In this document: piece by piece, positions 1-8,141 of the stretch
How the letters are laid out: each line of letters starts with the position of its first letter
How positions within the stretch are numbered: position 1 is the first letter of the stretch
Assembly: GCA_016936235.1 (NCBI GenBank)
Contig: JAFGPK010000022.1
Span: forward strand, 1 to 42,189
Source of the DNA: Candidatus Fermentibacteraceae bacterium
Lineage (GTDB): Bacteria; Fermentibacterota; Fermentibacteria; Fermentibacterales; JCC-6
Reading direction: 5' to 3'
DNA length: 42,189 nt
Position numbers and translations under genes: made by a program
The notes under the pieces: model-generated
What the model was told of the DNA's origin: nothing
Database searches by the model: none
The model's input: the letters and a program-made list of their open reading frames with translations, nothing else

Positions 1-722
1 AGCCATTTCATCAGGACGTACCATGCACATATCCCCGATGCCGCAAGTCCGGGGACGCCTTCCAGGAAGCCGCCTCTGAGAAAATATCCGGAGAAGAAGC
101 GCCACATGGGCCTGATGGCCATCTGAGCGTATCCCGAACCCCTGCCCCTGCCGTGCTGCTCCAGGGCCCACAGCTTCGCGTATCCGATCATCTTCCGCGC
201 CTGCTCATCCACAGACCGGTACGACTGGTGGACCACGAAACCTCTCCCGATGGTCCCGGTGGAGCCTTCGGTCATGATGGGACCCTCATGAACGGCGGTA
301 TCGGGAAAACGGGCGGTTCCCTTTCTGAAGAGCCTGAGATGACGCTCCCCGGACCAAGGACCGAAACGCATGAGCCTTCCCATGTAGAGCATCCTGAATG
401 GAAGGTGGAACCCGCTGTGACGAGTTCCTCCCTCCAGTATGGATGGAATGGCACGCGCCAGTTCAGGGTTCAGGTATTCGTCGGCATCCAGGGAGAGTAT
501 CCACCGGCAGTCGGCCTGGTCAAGGGCCCATTGCTTCTGAAGAGAGTGACTCTCGAAATCATGATGAAGGACCTTTGCACCCAGGGCACATGCAATGTCC
601 ACCGTGGAGTCGGCGCTTCCGGAATCCACCGCTATCACCTGGCGGGCGAAGGGAACGCTCCTGATGCACCTTTCAATGCAGTGCTCCTCGTTTCGCGTGA
701 TGATCACCAGGGAAAGGTCCAT
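1..722 (-). CDS. Family 2 glycosyltransferase, WaaE/KdtX-like (3' end outside window)
   Basis: Likely adds a sugar to a lipopolysaccharide-type core or related surface glycan at the cytoplasmic face of the inner membrane. The minus-strand frame is open from an ATG at 722 to the window edge, giving 240 residues. The N-terminus has the GT-A fold pattern: SLVIITRNEE at residues 4-13, AVDSGSADST at 31-40, and the metal and nucleotide-sugar binding motif SLDADE at 77-82. The LQKQWALDQA stretch before it is typical of WaaE/KdtX relatives. The start is fixed by GGAGG five bases upstream of the ATG. The 3' end is missing only because the window stops. The acceptor and donor sugars cannot be told from sequence. 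Nearby genes at 1189-5268 also belong to glycan assembly, which supports the role. Confidence 0.85.
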   Translation of the reverse strand, partial: MDLSLVIITRNEEHCIERCIRSVPFARQVIAVDSGSADSTVDIACALGAKVLHHDFESHSLQKQWALDQADCRWILSLDADEYLNPELARAIPSILEGGTRHSGFHLPFRMLYMGRLMRFGPWSGERHLRLFRKGTARFPDTAVHEGPIMTEGSTGTIGRGFVVHQSYRSVDEQARKMIGYAKLWALEQHGRGRGSGYAQMAIRPMWRFFSGYFLRGGFLEGVPGLAASGICAWYVLMKW

Positions 723-901
723 TTTTCCTCCAGTCCGTCAGGGGAAGATAATATGACCGGCGGTAGCCTTCGGCAACACATGGAATGAGCTGTGATCGGG
801 CCCGGTGGTTGACCGTTGTCGGCATAGGGGTATTATCTTCAGGTTCACCTGACCGGAGCCGTCCGGTCCGCTGAGATTGACTTCGGATGAGAGGGGCAAT
901 C

Positions 902-1099
902 ATGAATAGAACCGCATTCTGGATATTCGGTGCGCTTCAGAGCCTGTCGCTGGGAGCTGTCATTTTCCTGGTCTTCAGGTCTCTCGGTACGATCCGCGGC
1001 TCAGGAGTGATCGGTCTGGACACGCAGGTGGTTCTCAGCATAGCCTTTCCGCTCTTTCTGCTTCTGGTGGAATACATGATCTACTCCAGAAAGTCCTGA
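902..1099 (+). CDS. Small two-helix membrane protein, unknown function
   Basis: A 65-residue protein I do not recognise. It has two hydrophobic segments, around residues 5-26 (AFWIFGALQSLSLGAVIFLV) and 43-60 (LSIAFPLFLLLVEYMIY), joined by a short polar loop and ending in a basic tail (SRKS). This predicts a two-helix inner-membrane protein. The ATG at 902 is preferred over an in-frame upstream start at 887 because GAGAGGGG lies just upstream at Shine-Dalgarno distance. It stands alone, diverging from the glycosyltransferase at 722, with the next gene about 90 bases downstream. Being short and unique, it is less certain than its neighbours, but the ribosome site and the clean hydrophobic pattern favour a real gene. 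Confidence 0.55.
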   Translation: MNRTAFWIFGALQSLSLGAVIFLVFRSLGTIRGSGVIGLDTQVVLSIAFPLFLLLVEYMIYSRKS

Positions 1100-1188
1100 A
1101 GCGGTTGCCGGTATTCTACTCCACCACCTCCTTGAGTTACCGGCATGTAGAGGGTATGTTCCCCCCCTGAGCTGGATTGGAGAACGGT

Positions 1189-2088
1189 TTGGCTGAGAGA
1201 GTCAAGATATCCGGGTTCACATTCGTGAGGGACGCCATCAGGCTGGACTATCCGATAGTCGAATCCATAAGATCGGCGCTGCCCATCGTCGAAGAGTACA
1301 TCGTGAACGTGGGCGACTGCACTGACGATACAATTGAGGTCATTAACAGCATAGGTGATCCAAGGATCAGGATAATACGGACCGACTGGAATCCCGACAG
1401 GTTCGTGGCCGGAGCAACCAACGCGGACCAGACCAACATCGCTCTGGACCGGTGCACCCATCCCTGGTGCCTGTACCTTCAGGCGGACGAGCTGATCCAT
1501 GAGGATGACTATCGCACGATAACCGGCGCCATGGAAAGATACGGCGACAGGGAGGACGTTGACGGCCTCCTGTTCCACTACAACCATTTCTGGGGCAGCT
1601 ACGATCGCGTGCACAGGGGACACAACTGGTACGACAGGGACATAAGGGCGATCAGGAACGGCCGGGGGATCAGGAGCTACAAGAGCGCCCAGAGTTTCAG
1701 GAAGAACGGTAACAAGCTCAGGGTAGCCGATTGCGGCGCAGGGATCTACCACTACGGGTGGGTCAGGCACCCGGAGGTGATGCGCAGGAAGCAGATCGCC
1801 CTGGACAGCCTGCACCACGACGAGGAATGGGTGAAAAGGAAGCATGAGGACCCCGGGAAGCCATGGGACTACGGTCCTCTGGATAGGATACCGCTCTTCA
1901 GGGGGACTCACCCTGCGGTCATGAGGAACAGGATCGAAAACAAGGACTGGAATGCGGAGGACTACTCGGATCCGGACGATCCCCCGGACCATGAACACCT
2001 CCGGTTCTGGTGCAGGCTCCACTCATTCCTCGAGAGACTTATCGGCAGGAAGATAGGCGGTTACTCGAACTGGATCCTGGTGGAATGA
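1189..2088 (+). CDS. Glycosyltransferase family 2-like protein
   Basis: Predicted cytoplasmic glycosyltransferase of 299 residues. The N-terminal half reads as a GT2 domain: ISGFTFVRDA at the start, then IVEEYIVNVGDCTDDT (the usual nucleotide-binding strand and loop) and a QADE motif at residues 98-101 in the DxD position. The C-terminal half is rich in His, Trp and Tyr (HYNHFWGSYDRVHRGHNWYD), as in some O-antigen cluster enzymes. The TTG at 1189 is chosen because GGAG sits six bases upstream; an in-frame TTG at 1177 is possible and would add four residues. The neighbouring aminotransferase and sugar-phosphate transferase support a role in making a surface glycan. Donor and acceptor are unknown. 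Confidence 0.8.
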   Translation: MAERVKISGFTFVRDAIRLDYPIVESIRSALPIVEEYIVNVGDCTDDTIEVINSIGDPRIRIIRTDWNPDRFVAGATNADQTNIALDRCTHPWCLYLQADELIHEDDYRTITGAMERYGDREDVDGLLFHYNHFWGSYDRVHRGHNWYDRDIRAIRNGRGIRSYKSAQSFRKNGNKLRVADCGAGIYHYGWVRHPEVMRRKQIALDSLHHDEEWVKRKHEDPGKPWDYGPLDRIPLFRGTHPAVMRNRIENKDWNAEDYSDPDDPPDHEHLRFWCRLHSFLERLIGRKIGGYSNWILVE

Positions 2089-2092
2089 CTGG

Positions 2093-2566
2093 TCACCAGG
2101 GCACTTTTGACCTGTGTCCCCGCCACTCCTCAAGAAGTTTTTTCCTGTTGCATATCCGCCATGTCATGCTGAAGAATCCAGGGCTGCAGGGATAGCTCCA
2201 GAAATCCATGAGGATGTGCAGCAGGACTCCTATCCCTCCCCAGAGAAGGAAAGCGGAGCCCAGGAGCCAGCCGGCCAGGGCCGGTATCGCAGCGAACTCC
2301 ACGCAGTGAAGCGCCGGGAAGATGATATTGGTGGGAAGCCCCCGTCTAACTTCGTACCTGCCGGCGAGCTGCTTCTCGTTGCTGAAGATACTGCGGAGAA
2401 GGGCTGATGGTCTTGCGGGAAGGCCTGACGAGATAAAAAGCGGGATATGGTCCACATCCAGGAAACCCCCGAAAGCAAGAACACCAAGAGCCGCCGAGGC
2501 ATCGACGGTGGGCCATATCACTGCAGCGGCGGCTGTGCCGGCAGTTATGTGGGTTATTGCTCTCAT
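2093..2566 (-). CDS. YdjM-like membrane protein (predicted metal-dependent hydrolase family)
   Basis: A 157-residue integral membrane protein resembling the YdjM/DUF457 family of predicted membrane-bound metal-dependent hydrolases. The family pattern is visible: a His near the N-terminus (MRAITHITAG), a GGFLDVDHIP motif around residues 33-42 and a later LHILMDF motif around 116-122, all within or beside hydrophobic helices (about four). Length fits the family. It is on the opposite strand from the glycan genes and its stop falls 4 bases past the end of the gene finishing at 2088. No strong Shine-Dalgarno precedes the ATG. The true substrate of this family is not established, so the call is by fold and motif only. 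Confidence 0.7.
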   Translation of the reverse strand: MRAITHITAGTAAAAVIWPTVDASAALGVLAFGGFLDVDHIPLFISSGLPARPSALLRSIFSNEKQLAGRYEVRRGLPTNIIFPALHCVEFAAIPALAGWLLGSAFLLWGGIGVLLHILMDFWSYPCSPGFFSMTWRICNRKKLLEEWRGHRSKVPW

Positions 2567-2661
2567 CCGACGAATTTACGCCAAAGGTGCTGACCTGGCA
2601 AGTCGCTTATAGTAGATTCATTCGGATCCCGATAACCCGATAATCTAACCGGGAGGTTGAC

Positions 2662-3810
2662 ATGCCCGTACCCTTTCTTGACCTGAAGATCCAGTACCGG
2701 CAGATCAGGGAAGAGATTGAAAAAGAGCTTGCGGAGGTCCTTGAAACATGCAACTATGTACTGGGACCCAAGGTGGCAGCCTTCGAGGACAGGTTCGCCG
2801 GGATAGCCGGGACCAGGCACTGCATAGCTGTCTCCAGCGGCACGGCTGCGGTCCATCTGATGATATGGGCATCGGACCTTCCTTCGGGCAGCGGGATAAT
2901 CGTACCTCCGAATACCTTCACAGCTTCCGCCGAGGGGATAGTCCTGGCAGGTCACATACCTGTTTTCGTGGATGTCGAGAGGAGTACGCTGAACCTGTCC
3001 CCCCAAAGGGTGGAGGAACTGCTCAGGTCTGCTTCCGCAGGAGGCAGACCCCTTGACCCTAAGACCGGCGCGGAGATCAGAGGGATCCTGGCGGTGGACC
3101 TCTACGGTCAGCCGGCCGCCTTGCCGGAGCTGGAGAGGATAGCCCGGGAATACGATCTCGTGCTTTTCGAGGACGCCTGCCAGGCGCACGATGCATCCAG
3201 GGACGGGAGACCTGCCGGCAGCTTCGGGGACGCAGCCGCCTTCAGCTTCTATCCCGGAAAGAACCTGGGGGCGTTCGGCGAGGGTGGAGCGGTCACCACC
3301 GATTCGGACGAACTGGCGGCAAGGGTACGATCGCTCCGTGACCACGGTTCCCGCGAGAAGTACTACTATGAATTCATTGGCCATAATTACAGGATGACGG
3401 CTTTTCAGGGCGCCGTCCTAGGTGTCAAGGTGAAATACATTACGACGTGGAACGACAGGAGGATAGCGGCTGCAGGGCTGTATAGAGAACTCCTTGACGG
3501 TCTCCCTCTGACTCTGCCGGTAGAGGCCGGCGATGTCCGTCACGTGTACCACCTCTATGCCGTTCACACACCGGAGAGGGATGAGCTGCAGAAACACCTC
3601 GGAGAGCTGAATATAGCCTCAGGGCTCCATTACCCTCTTCCGCTCCATGTACAGAAGGCATATTCTCACCTGGGATACGGTAAGGGTGATTTTCCTATCT
3701 CCGAATGGAACAGTTCGTGCAACATCACTCTGCCCATGTTCCCGGATATAACTAAGGAGCAGCAGGAGACGGTGGCGGAAGGTCTGAAGGCCTTTTTCGC
3801 CGGGAGGTGA
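2662..3810 (+). CDS. DegT/DnrJ/EryC1/StrS-family sugar aminotransferase
   Basis: PLP-dependent aminotransferase of 382 residues, expected to convert a nucleotide-linked keto sugar to an amino sugar for surface glycan synthesis. It begins with VPFLDLKIQYRQI, the usual family opening, has CIAVSSGTAAVHL for phosphate binding near residues 54-66, and PPNTFTASAEG at 82-92. Asp171 in FEDACQAHDA pairs with the PLP nitrogen, and Lys200 in FSFYPGKNLGAFGEGG forms the Schiff base. Length is standard. GGGAGGT precedes the ATG at 2662. It lies three bases upstream of the sugar-phosphate transferase at 3814, so the two are probably co-transcribed. Which sugar it acts on cannot be read from sequence. Confidence 0.93.
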   Translation: MPVPFLDLKIQYRQIREEIEKELAEVLETCNYVLGPKVAAFEDRFAGIAGTRHCIAVSSGTAAVHLMIWASDLPSGSGIIVPPNTFTASAEGIVLAGHIPVFVDVERSTLNLSPQRVEELLRSASAGGRPLDPKTGAEIRGILAVDLYGQPAALPELERIAREYDLVLFEDACQAHDASRDGRPAGSFGDAAAFSFYPGKNLGAFGEGGAVTTDSDELAARVRSLRDHGSREKYYYEFIGHNYRMTAFQGAVLGVKVKYITTWNDRRIAAAGLYRELLDGLPLTLPVEAGDVRHVYHLYAVHTPERDELQKHLGELNIASGLHYPLPLHVQKAYSHLGYGKGDFPISEWNSSCNITLPMFPDITKEQQETVAEGLKAFFAGR

Positions 3811-3813
3811 CCA

Positions 3814-5268
3814 TTGCCCCTCAGGCGCAGTTATCAGCTTAACAGGCTGTATTTCTTCACTGTACTGCTCTTCGATCTGATCATCACGGCTGCAGCGATA
3901 CTGATCGCGGTGAGGATCAGGTTCGGAATGTTCAGCACACCGGAGGTTCCCTTTTCAGCGCTGTTCGGCGCCTGGGTGTTCCTGAACCTTTTCCAGATCA
4001 TCGCAATGATGGTGGAGAACCTCTACGTCGTCAGGACGACGGTGAACAGGTCCATGAACATCTTCAGGACGATCAGGATGATATTCGCCATTACGGTCCT
4101 GTACATCGTGCACCTGTTTCTGGCCCACTTTCCCGCTGATTCGTTCATCTGCAGCAGGCTCACGGTCCTCTACATGATGTTCCTCTGGACCTCCATGTCG
4201 GTCGTCTCCAGACTGCTGCTCATTCCCTGTGTATTCGGGTTCATCGGAAGACTGCTGCGGATCAGGAAGATACCGGTGATAATATTCGGAGAGGAAAAGA
4301 TCTCCACCGGCATCAGGAAGACGATTCTCAAGTCGTCCGCATACAGAAGGGCACTGGACGTCTCCCTGTGCACCGATCCCCTGCCGGCCGATCCGGATGA
4401 AAGGTTCGCTTTCTGCCTGGAGGTCCTGGAGAGGGAGAGTGCCTCCGAACTGATGATGGTCTTCCAGGAGGAGGGATTCAATGAGATCGCCCGCTTCTCT
4501 CTCCTGGCCAGAAGGTCCGGTGTTCCCTTCGTTATCTTCTCACCCCGGATAATCGAGCTGGGCTATTTCGATCCCTGGCTCACGGTGGGCGGTCACGGGG
4601 CCATGGCGTTCTGCAGCAGGGAGTGGACCGCAACCTCCCGGAGACTCTGGCGGGTGGCGGATATCCTGACGGCCGTCGCGGGAAGCGTCCTGTTCCTTCC
4701 CGTCATTCTTCTGACCGTCCCGGCCATAGCCCTGACGAGCAAGGGCGGCGTCCTGTACAGACAGACCAGGATAGGATACCGGAAGAAGCCCTTCACCTTC
4801 CTCAAGTTCAGGTCGATGAGGGTCGATGTGGAGGAGAAGCAGACCGAACACAGGAAATACTTCAAGAAGTACGTGAACGGCAGCGCAGCATCCAGCTCCA
4901 AGGACGGCGGCGTGTTCAAGACCATTAGCCACAGAGCCGTGACACCCGTGGGGCGTGTCATCAGGAAGACTTCAATAGACGAGCTTCCGCAGATTCTCAA
5001 TGTGCTGCGCGGGGACATGAGCATCGTGGGTCCGCGACCATGCATAGAATACGAACTGGAACACTACGGCAGGGAATGGCTGCAGCAGAGGTTCACGGTC
5101 AAGCCGGGACTGACCGGGATATGGCAGGTCTACGGGAGAAGCAGGCTCAGCTTCGAGAAGTCGCAGTTCCTTGATTTCATTTATGTCATATCAATGACGA
5201 ACGGACTGAACATCCGGCTGATACTGATGACCTTCCCTGTGATGCTCTTCGGGAAAGGTGGACTGTAG
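3814..5268 (+). CDS. Polyprenyl-phosphate sugar-1-phosphate transferase (WbaP/WcaJ type)
   Basis: Predicted initiating enzyme of O-antigen or exopolysaccharide synthesis, moving a sugar-1-phosphate from a UDP-sugar to undecaprenyl phosphate. The 484-residue protein has the long architecture: four or five N-terminal transmembrane helices (roughly residues 10-140), a central nucleotide-binding-like region, a re-entrant membrane segment (ADILTAVAGSVLFLPVILL, about 285-303) and the catalytic bacterial sugar transferase domain. Signature motifs are visible: LTSKGGVLYRQTRIG, FKFRSMR-like LKFRSMRVD, KTSIDELPQILNVLRGDMS, IVGPRP and KPGLTGIWQVYGRS. Start is TTG at 3814, with GGGAGGTGA just upstream inside the end of the preceding gene. 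It ends five bases before a convergent gene. Donor sugar unknown. Confidence 0.94.
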   Translation: MPLRRSYQLNRLYFFTVLLFDLIITAAAILIAVRIRFGMFSTPEVPFSALFGAWVFLNLFQIIAMMVENLYVVRTTVNRSMNIFRTIRMIFAITVLYIVHLFLAHFPADSFICSRLTVLYMMFLWTSMSVVSRLLLIPCVFGFIGRLLRIRKIPVIIFGEEKISTGIRKTILKSSAYRRALDVSLCTDPLPADPDERFAFCLEVLERESASELMMVFQEEGFNEIARFSLLARRSGVPFVIFSPRIIELGYFDPWLTVGGHGAMAFCSREWTATSRRLWRVADILTAVAGSVLFLPVILLTVPAIALTSKGGVLYRQTRIGYRKKPFTFLKFRSMRVDVEEKQTEHRKYFKKYVNGSAASSSKDGGVFKTISHRAVTPVGRVIRKTSIDELPQILNVLRGDMSIVGPRPCIEYELEHYGREWLQQRFTVKPGLTGIWQVYGRSRLSFEKSQFLDFIYVISMTNGLNIRLILMTFPVMLFGKGGL

Positions 5269-5273
5269 TCCTC

Positions 5274-5657
5274 TCAGAGGATCCCATCCTCCCTGATTAC
5301 CCTGGTGTGGTTCAGTACCCATTCCGCGATGGCTTCATCCTCCGTGGTCTCCGAGATCCAGTCGAACATCCTGAGCATGTCCTCCCTCCTGAAGACCAGG
5401 GTTGCCTCATCAAGCCTCACGGCGATACCCACAACGTCCCATCCCGCCAGTATGCTGTCCACGGCGGTGTAGAATACTCCCCCGTAATGCTTGAGCAGTG
5501 AATCACCCTCCGAGAGGGATCCTGACATTTCCACCACAAGCATGTCGTCCGAGAGGATGGCTGATCCAGCCGGGACACCTATCTCCACGAGGTCGGAACA
5601 TATATCCGCACCGGATATCGATACGGCCAGGAGAGCAGTGAGGGATGCTATTCTCAT
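5274..5657 (-). CDS. Exported hypothetical protein
   Basis: A 127-residue protein I do not recognise. It opens with a short signal-peptide-like segment (MRIASLTALLAVSISGADI) and should be exported to the periplasm. The mature part is acidic with alternating strands (VGIAVRLDEATLVFRRED) and ends in a helical stretch (DWISETTEDEAIAEWVLNHT). AAAGGT lies upstream of the ATG at Shine-Dalgarno distance. It converges with the sugar-phosphate transferase, with five bases between their stop codons, and diverges from the gene at 5766. No motif suggests a catalytic role. Confidence 0.65.
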   Translation of the reverse strand: MRIASLTALLAVSISGADICSDLVEIGVPAGSAILSDDMLVVEMSGSLSEGDSLLKHYGGVFYTAVDSILAGWDVVGIAVRLDEATLVFRREDMLRMFDWISETTEDEAIAEWVLNHTRVIREDGIL

Positions 5658-5730
5658 GCAGGTACCTTTCAGCTGAAAAGCTCATTGTAATCTACATTCC
5701 CAGTGACGTCCCGAAAAGGCCGGACCATTG

Positions 5731-5759
5731 TTGAGTCTGCATCTCAAAAAACCTATATT
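5731..5759 (+). promoter_or_regulatory. Predicted sigma-70-type promoter, possibly leaderless, for the 5766-8141 operon
   Basis: TTGAGT at 5731-5736 and TATATT at 5754-5759 are separated by exactly 17 bases. The predicted start of transcription, about 7 bases after the -10, coincides with the ATG at 5766, and no Shine-Dalgarno lies between. That arrangement suggests a leaderless mRNA. It would drive the exported protein gene and, through overlaps, pdxS, pdxT and the zinc-ribbon gene. Confidence 0.45.
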
Positions 5760-5765
5760 TGTGCC

Positions 5766-6239
5766 ATGATGATGAAGATGATAACGGTTCTGACCATGCT
5801 CCTGGTTTTGCCCTCGGCGGGACGAACGCCTGCTGAAGACCTGCAGATCCTTATAGACGTTGACAGGGAAGTCTCAGGTCTTCTGGACGCCTATCTCGAG
5901 GCTGTCCCTGAATGCCCCGCAAGGTCCGACACTCCCCTGCGCCTGTGGGTGCTGGACCTGGCATGGATCAGGGCGGGATCGGCCATCGACAGCATGATGA
6001 CGCTCCAGCCTCCAATGCTGCTTCCTGACAGCCAGCTGAGCTCCTGGACTGACTTCATCTCCGGAACCGAGGAGCTTTTCAGAGTCTACGACGAGATACA
6101 GAGTGCCTATCATGCTCCCTCGCTTCCTGACAGCTCGCTGTGCGTCATGCTGGAGGACAGGCTGCTGAGGGCGGACTCAGTGTGGCGTCATTCCGAGATG
6201 GTCCTGTTTGAATTAATGTCGGAAGAAGGAACCCAATGA
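5766..6239 (+). CDS. Exported hypothetical protein upstream of pdxS
   Basis: A 157-residue protein of unknown function. It starts [19 protein letters not shown], a clear signal peptide with a likely cleavage near residue 18-22, so it should be periplasmic or envelope-attached. The rest looks helical and acidic, with no motif I recognise. The frame is open from 5703, but the ATG at 5766 is preferred because only this start gives a proper signal peptide. No Shine-Dalgarno is visible; a well-spaced -35/-10 pair ends just upstream, so translation may be leaderless. Its TGA overlaps the ATG of pdxS (ATGA), which implies translational coupling to a cytoplasmic vitamin enzyme of no obvious relation. 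Confidence 0.7.
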   Translation: MMMKMITVLTMLLVLPSAGRTPAEDLQILIDVDREVSGLLDAYLEAVPECPARSDTPLRLWVLDLAWIRAGSAIDSMMTLQPPMLLPDSQLSSWTDFISGTEELFRVYDEIQSAYHAPSLPDSSLCVMLEDRLLRADSVWRHSEMVLFELMSEEGTQ

Positions 6240-7129
6240 ACGACGAAAGAAGAGAAGGAACCTGGGAGGCCAAGAAAGGCCTCGCGCAGATGCTCAAGGG
6301 CGGAGTGATCATGGACGTGGTCACCCCTCAGCAGGCTTCCATAGCCCAGGAAGCCGGTGCAGTGGCCGTAATGGCCCTTGAGAGGGTGCCCGCGGACATA
6401 AGATCGCAGGGTGGTGTGGCCCGCATGTCGGACCCTCAGATGATCAGGGGAATTCAGGAAGCCGTGGATATCCCCGTCATGGCCAAGTGCCGTATCGGCC
6501 ACTTCGTAGAGGCCCAGATACTTGAGGCCATGGCCGTTGATTTCATAGACGAGTCGGAGGTCCTTACTCCGGCTGATGAGGCCAATCATGTGAACAAGCA
6601 CAATTTCAGGGTTCCCTTCGTCTGCGGGGCAACGAACCTGGGGGAGGCTCTCAGGAGGATTGGCGAAGGAGCGGCCATGATACGGACCAAGGGGGAGGCG
6701 GGTACCGGTAACGTGGTGGAAGCGGTCAGACACGCCAGGTCCGTGCTGGGAGCCATAAAGAAGCTTGCCGCTACTCAGGAGGATGAGTTGATGTCAGTGG
6801 CCAAGGAGATGGGTGCCCCCTTCGACCTGGTGAAGTACGTGCATGAGAACGGATCCCTCCCCGTAGTCAATTTCGCCGCCGGGGGAGTGGCGACACCGGC
6901 TGATGCAGCCCTGATGATGCAGCTGGGCATGGACGGTGTCTTCGTGGGCAGCGGAATCTTCAAGAGCGGAAACCCGGAGAAGAGGGCCAGGGCAATTGTT
7001 GAAGCTGTCAGCAGATACAACGATCCCGAGATCCTGGCCAGGGTCTCCGAGGACCTTGGCGAAGCCATGGTGGGTATCAATATCTCTACCCTTACCGATG
7101 AAGAGCGAATGGCTCGCAGGGGATGGTAG
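6236..7129 (+). CDS. pdxS: Pyridoxal 5'-phosphate synthase, lyase subunit PdxS
   Basis: Makes PLP from ribose 5-phosphate, glyceraldehyde 3-phosphate and ammonia supplied by PdxT, in the cytoplasm, as a (beta/alpha)8 dodecamer. At 297 residues it matches the family length. Conserved elements are visible: IMDVV with the catalytic Asp27, Lys84 in [10 protein letters not shown] (the Lys81 of B. subtilis that binds ribose 5-phosphate) and Lys152 in [11 protein letters not shown] (the Lys149 equivalent). The glycine-rich phosphate loops [14 protein letters not shown] and [14 protein letters not shown] are intact. It overlaps the upstream gene by four bases and is followed after three bases by pdxT, the usual pair. 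No missing residue is seen. Confidence 0.98.
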   Translation: MNDERREGTWEAKKGLAQMLKGGVIMDVVTPQQASIAQEAGAVAVMALERVPADIRSQGGVARMSDPQMIRGIQEAVDIPVMAKCRIGHFVEAQILEAMAVDFIDESEVLTPADEANHVNKHNFRVPFVCGATNLGEALRRIGEGAAMIRTKGEAGTGNVVEAVRHARSVLGAIKKLAATQEDELMSVAKEMGAPFDLVKYVHENGSLPVVNFAAGGVATPADAALMMQLGMDGVFVGSGIFKSGNPEKRARAIVEAVSRYNDPEILARVSEDLGEAMVGINISTLTDEERMARRGW

Positions 7130-7132
7130 CAA

Positions 7133-7741
7133 TTGCCCTCGGTTGGTGTGCTTGCCCTTCAGGGAGGTGTGGCTGAGCATATCTCCATCCTGGAAAACCT
7201 GGGTTGCCGAGTTACCGGAGTGCGAACCCCCGAGGACCTTGCCTCCATCTCGGCCATTTTCCTTCCAGGAGGGGAATCCACAACTCTGATCGCTCTCATG
7301 AACAGGTGGAAACTGACACCAAGACTCAGGGAGATGGGCATGGACGGCTTTCCCATGTTCGGGACCTGCGCAGGTGCGATTCTGCTGTCACGGGAGATAC
7401 TGGAGAAGGAACACAGCGTAGAGCAGCAGAGCCTGGGCGTAGCCGATGTACGGGCGGTGAGGAACTACTTCGGCAGGCAGTGTTGCAGTTTCATCCAGAC
7501 CCTGTCCGTTTTGGGTCTGTCGGAGCCGTTCAAGGGCATTTTCATAAGAGCCCCCCTCCTTGAGCCTCTGTCCGATCATGTGGAGGTACTCAGTAAAGTG
7601 GATGACGGAGCGGTTCTGCTGAAGCAGGATAACCTGTGGCTTTCTTCCTTCCACCCCGAGCTGACTGCAGACGGCAGGATACACAAGCTTTTCCTGGAGG
7701 ACAGAGGAATACTGAAGGGTGGGGATGATGCCCATATATGA
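7133..7741 (+). CDS. pdxT: Pyridoxal 5'-phosphate synthase, glutaminase subunit PdxT
   Basis: Class I glutamine amidotransferase that hydrolyses glutamine and channels ammonia to PdxS. The 202-residue length is normal. The nucleophile is Cys79 in MFGTCAGAILL, and the His174/Glu176 pair lies in SSFHPELT; GVLALQGGVAEH at the N-terminus and LPGGESTT near 44-51 are family signatures. The start is TTG at 7133, three bases after pdxS, with no strong Shine-Dalgarno of its own, so it is probably coupled to pdxS translation. Its 3' end overlaps the zinc-ribbon gene by 14 bases. The segment GRQCCSF replaces the more usual GRQxxSF, which does not affect the catalytic triad. Confidence 0.97.
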   Translation: MPSVGVLALQGGVAEHISILENLGCRVTGVRTPEDLASISAIFLPGGESTTLIALMNRWKLTPRLREMGMDGFPMFGTCAGAILLSREILEKEHSVEQQSLGVADVRAVRNYFGRQCCSFIQTLSVLGLSEPFKGIFIRAPLLEPLSDHVEVLSKVDDGAVLLKQDNLWLSSFHPELTADGRIHKLFLEDRGILKGGDDAHI

Positions 7742-8141
7742 GTACCTCTGCGTAAGATGCAACACCATCTACCAGTTCCTTGTCAGAAAACCATCCGAAG
7801 GCACTTCCCCCGTCTGTCCCGGATGCGGAAAAGATGATCGTATGGAAAGGGTGATGAGCGCCTTTTCCGTTAAGAGGAGCAATGCATCCATGGATGATAT
7901 TGCCGATGATCCGGACCTTGCCGGACTGGACACGGAAGACCCCAGGGCCATGGCAAGGGCCATACGCCGAATGGCTGACGAGATGGGGGAGGACCTCGGC
8001 CCGGGTGTGAACGAGGCCCTCTGCAGACTGGAAGCCGGCGAGGACCCGGAAAACGTGGAGAGGGAACTCGAGGAGTCAGGCTTCGATATGGGGAACGGGC
8101 AGGGCAAGCCGGTCAGAGCTCCGGGGCTCTACGAGGCGTAG
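7728..8141 (+). CDS. FmdB-type zinc-ribbon protein
   Basis: A 137-residue protein with an N-terminal FmdB-family zinc ribbon: MPIYEYLCVRCNTIYQF followed by SPVCPGCGKDD, giving two CxxC pairs that should bind zinc. The C-terminal two thirds is acidic and helical (DPRAMARAIRRMADEMGEDL, then LEAGEDPENVERELEE), a tail seen in the longer members of this group. The family is often annotated as putative regulatory protein, but its role is not firmly known. The ATG at 7728 is chosen because the family begins MPxYEY; in-frame starts at 7719 and 7725 would add two or three residues. Its TAG stop at 8139-8141 forms the first bases of the repeat element that follows. Confidence 0.85.
   Translation: MPIYEYLCVRCNTIYQFLVRKPSEGTSPVCPGCGKDDRMERVMSAFSVKRSNASMDDIADDPDLAGLDTEDPRAMARAIRRMADEMGEDLGPGVNEALCRLEAGEDPENVERELEESGFDMGNGQGKPVRAPGLYEA

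Noticed and set aside
1106-1145. 8-bp inverted repeat (TGCCGGTA/TACCGGCA) with an anti-Shine-Dalgarno-like CACCTCCTT in the loop
   Set aside because: The 24-base loop and the lack of a T-run make a terminator unlikely, and the anti-SD match is short enough to be chance.
2598-2615. TGGCAAG...GC sequence resembling a sigma-54 site before the aminotransferase gene
   Set aside because: The GG-to-GC spacing is six bases instead of ten, so it does not fit a -24/-12 promoter.
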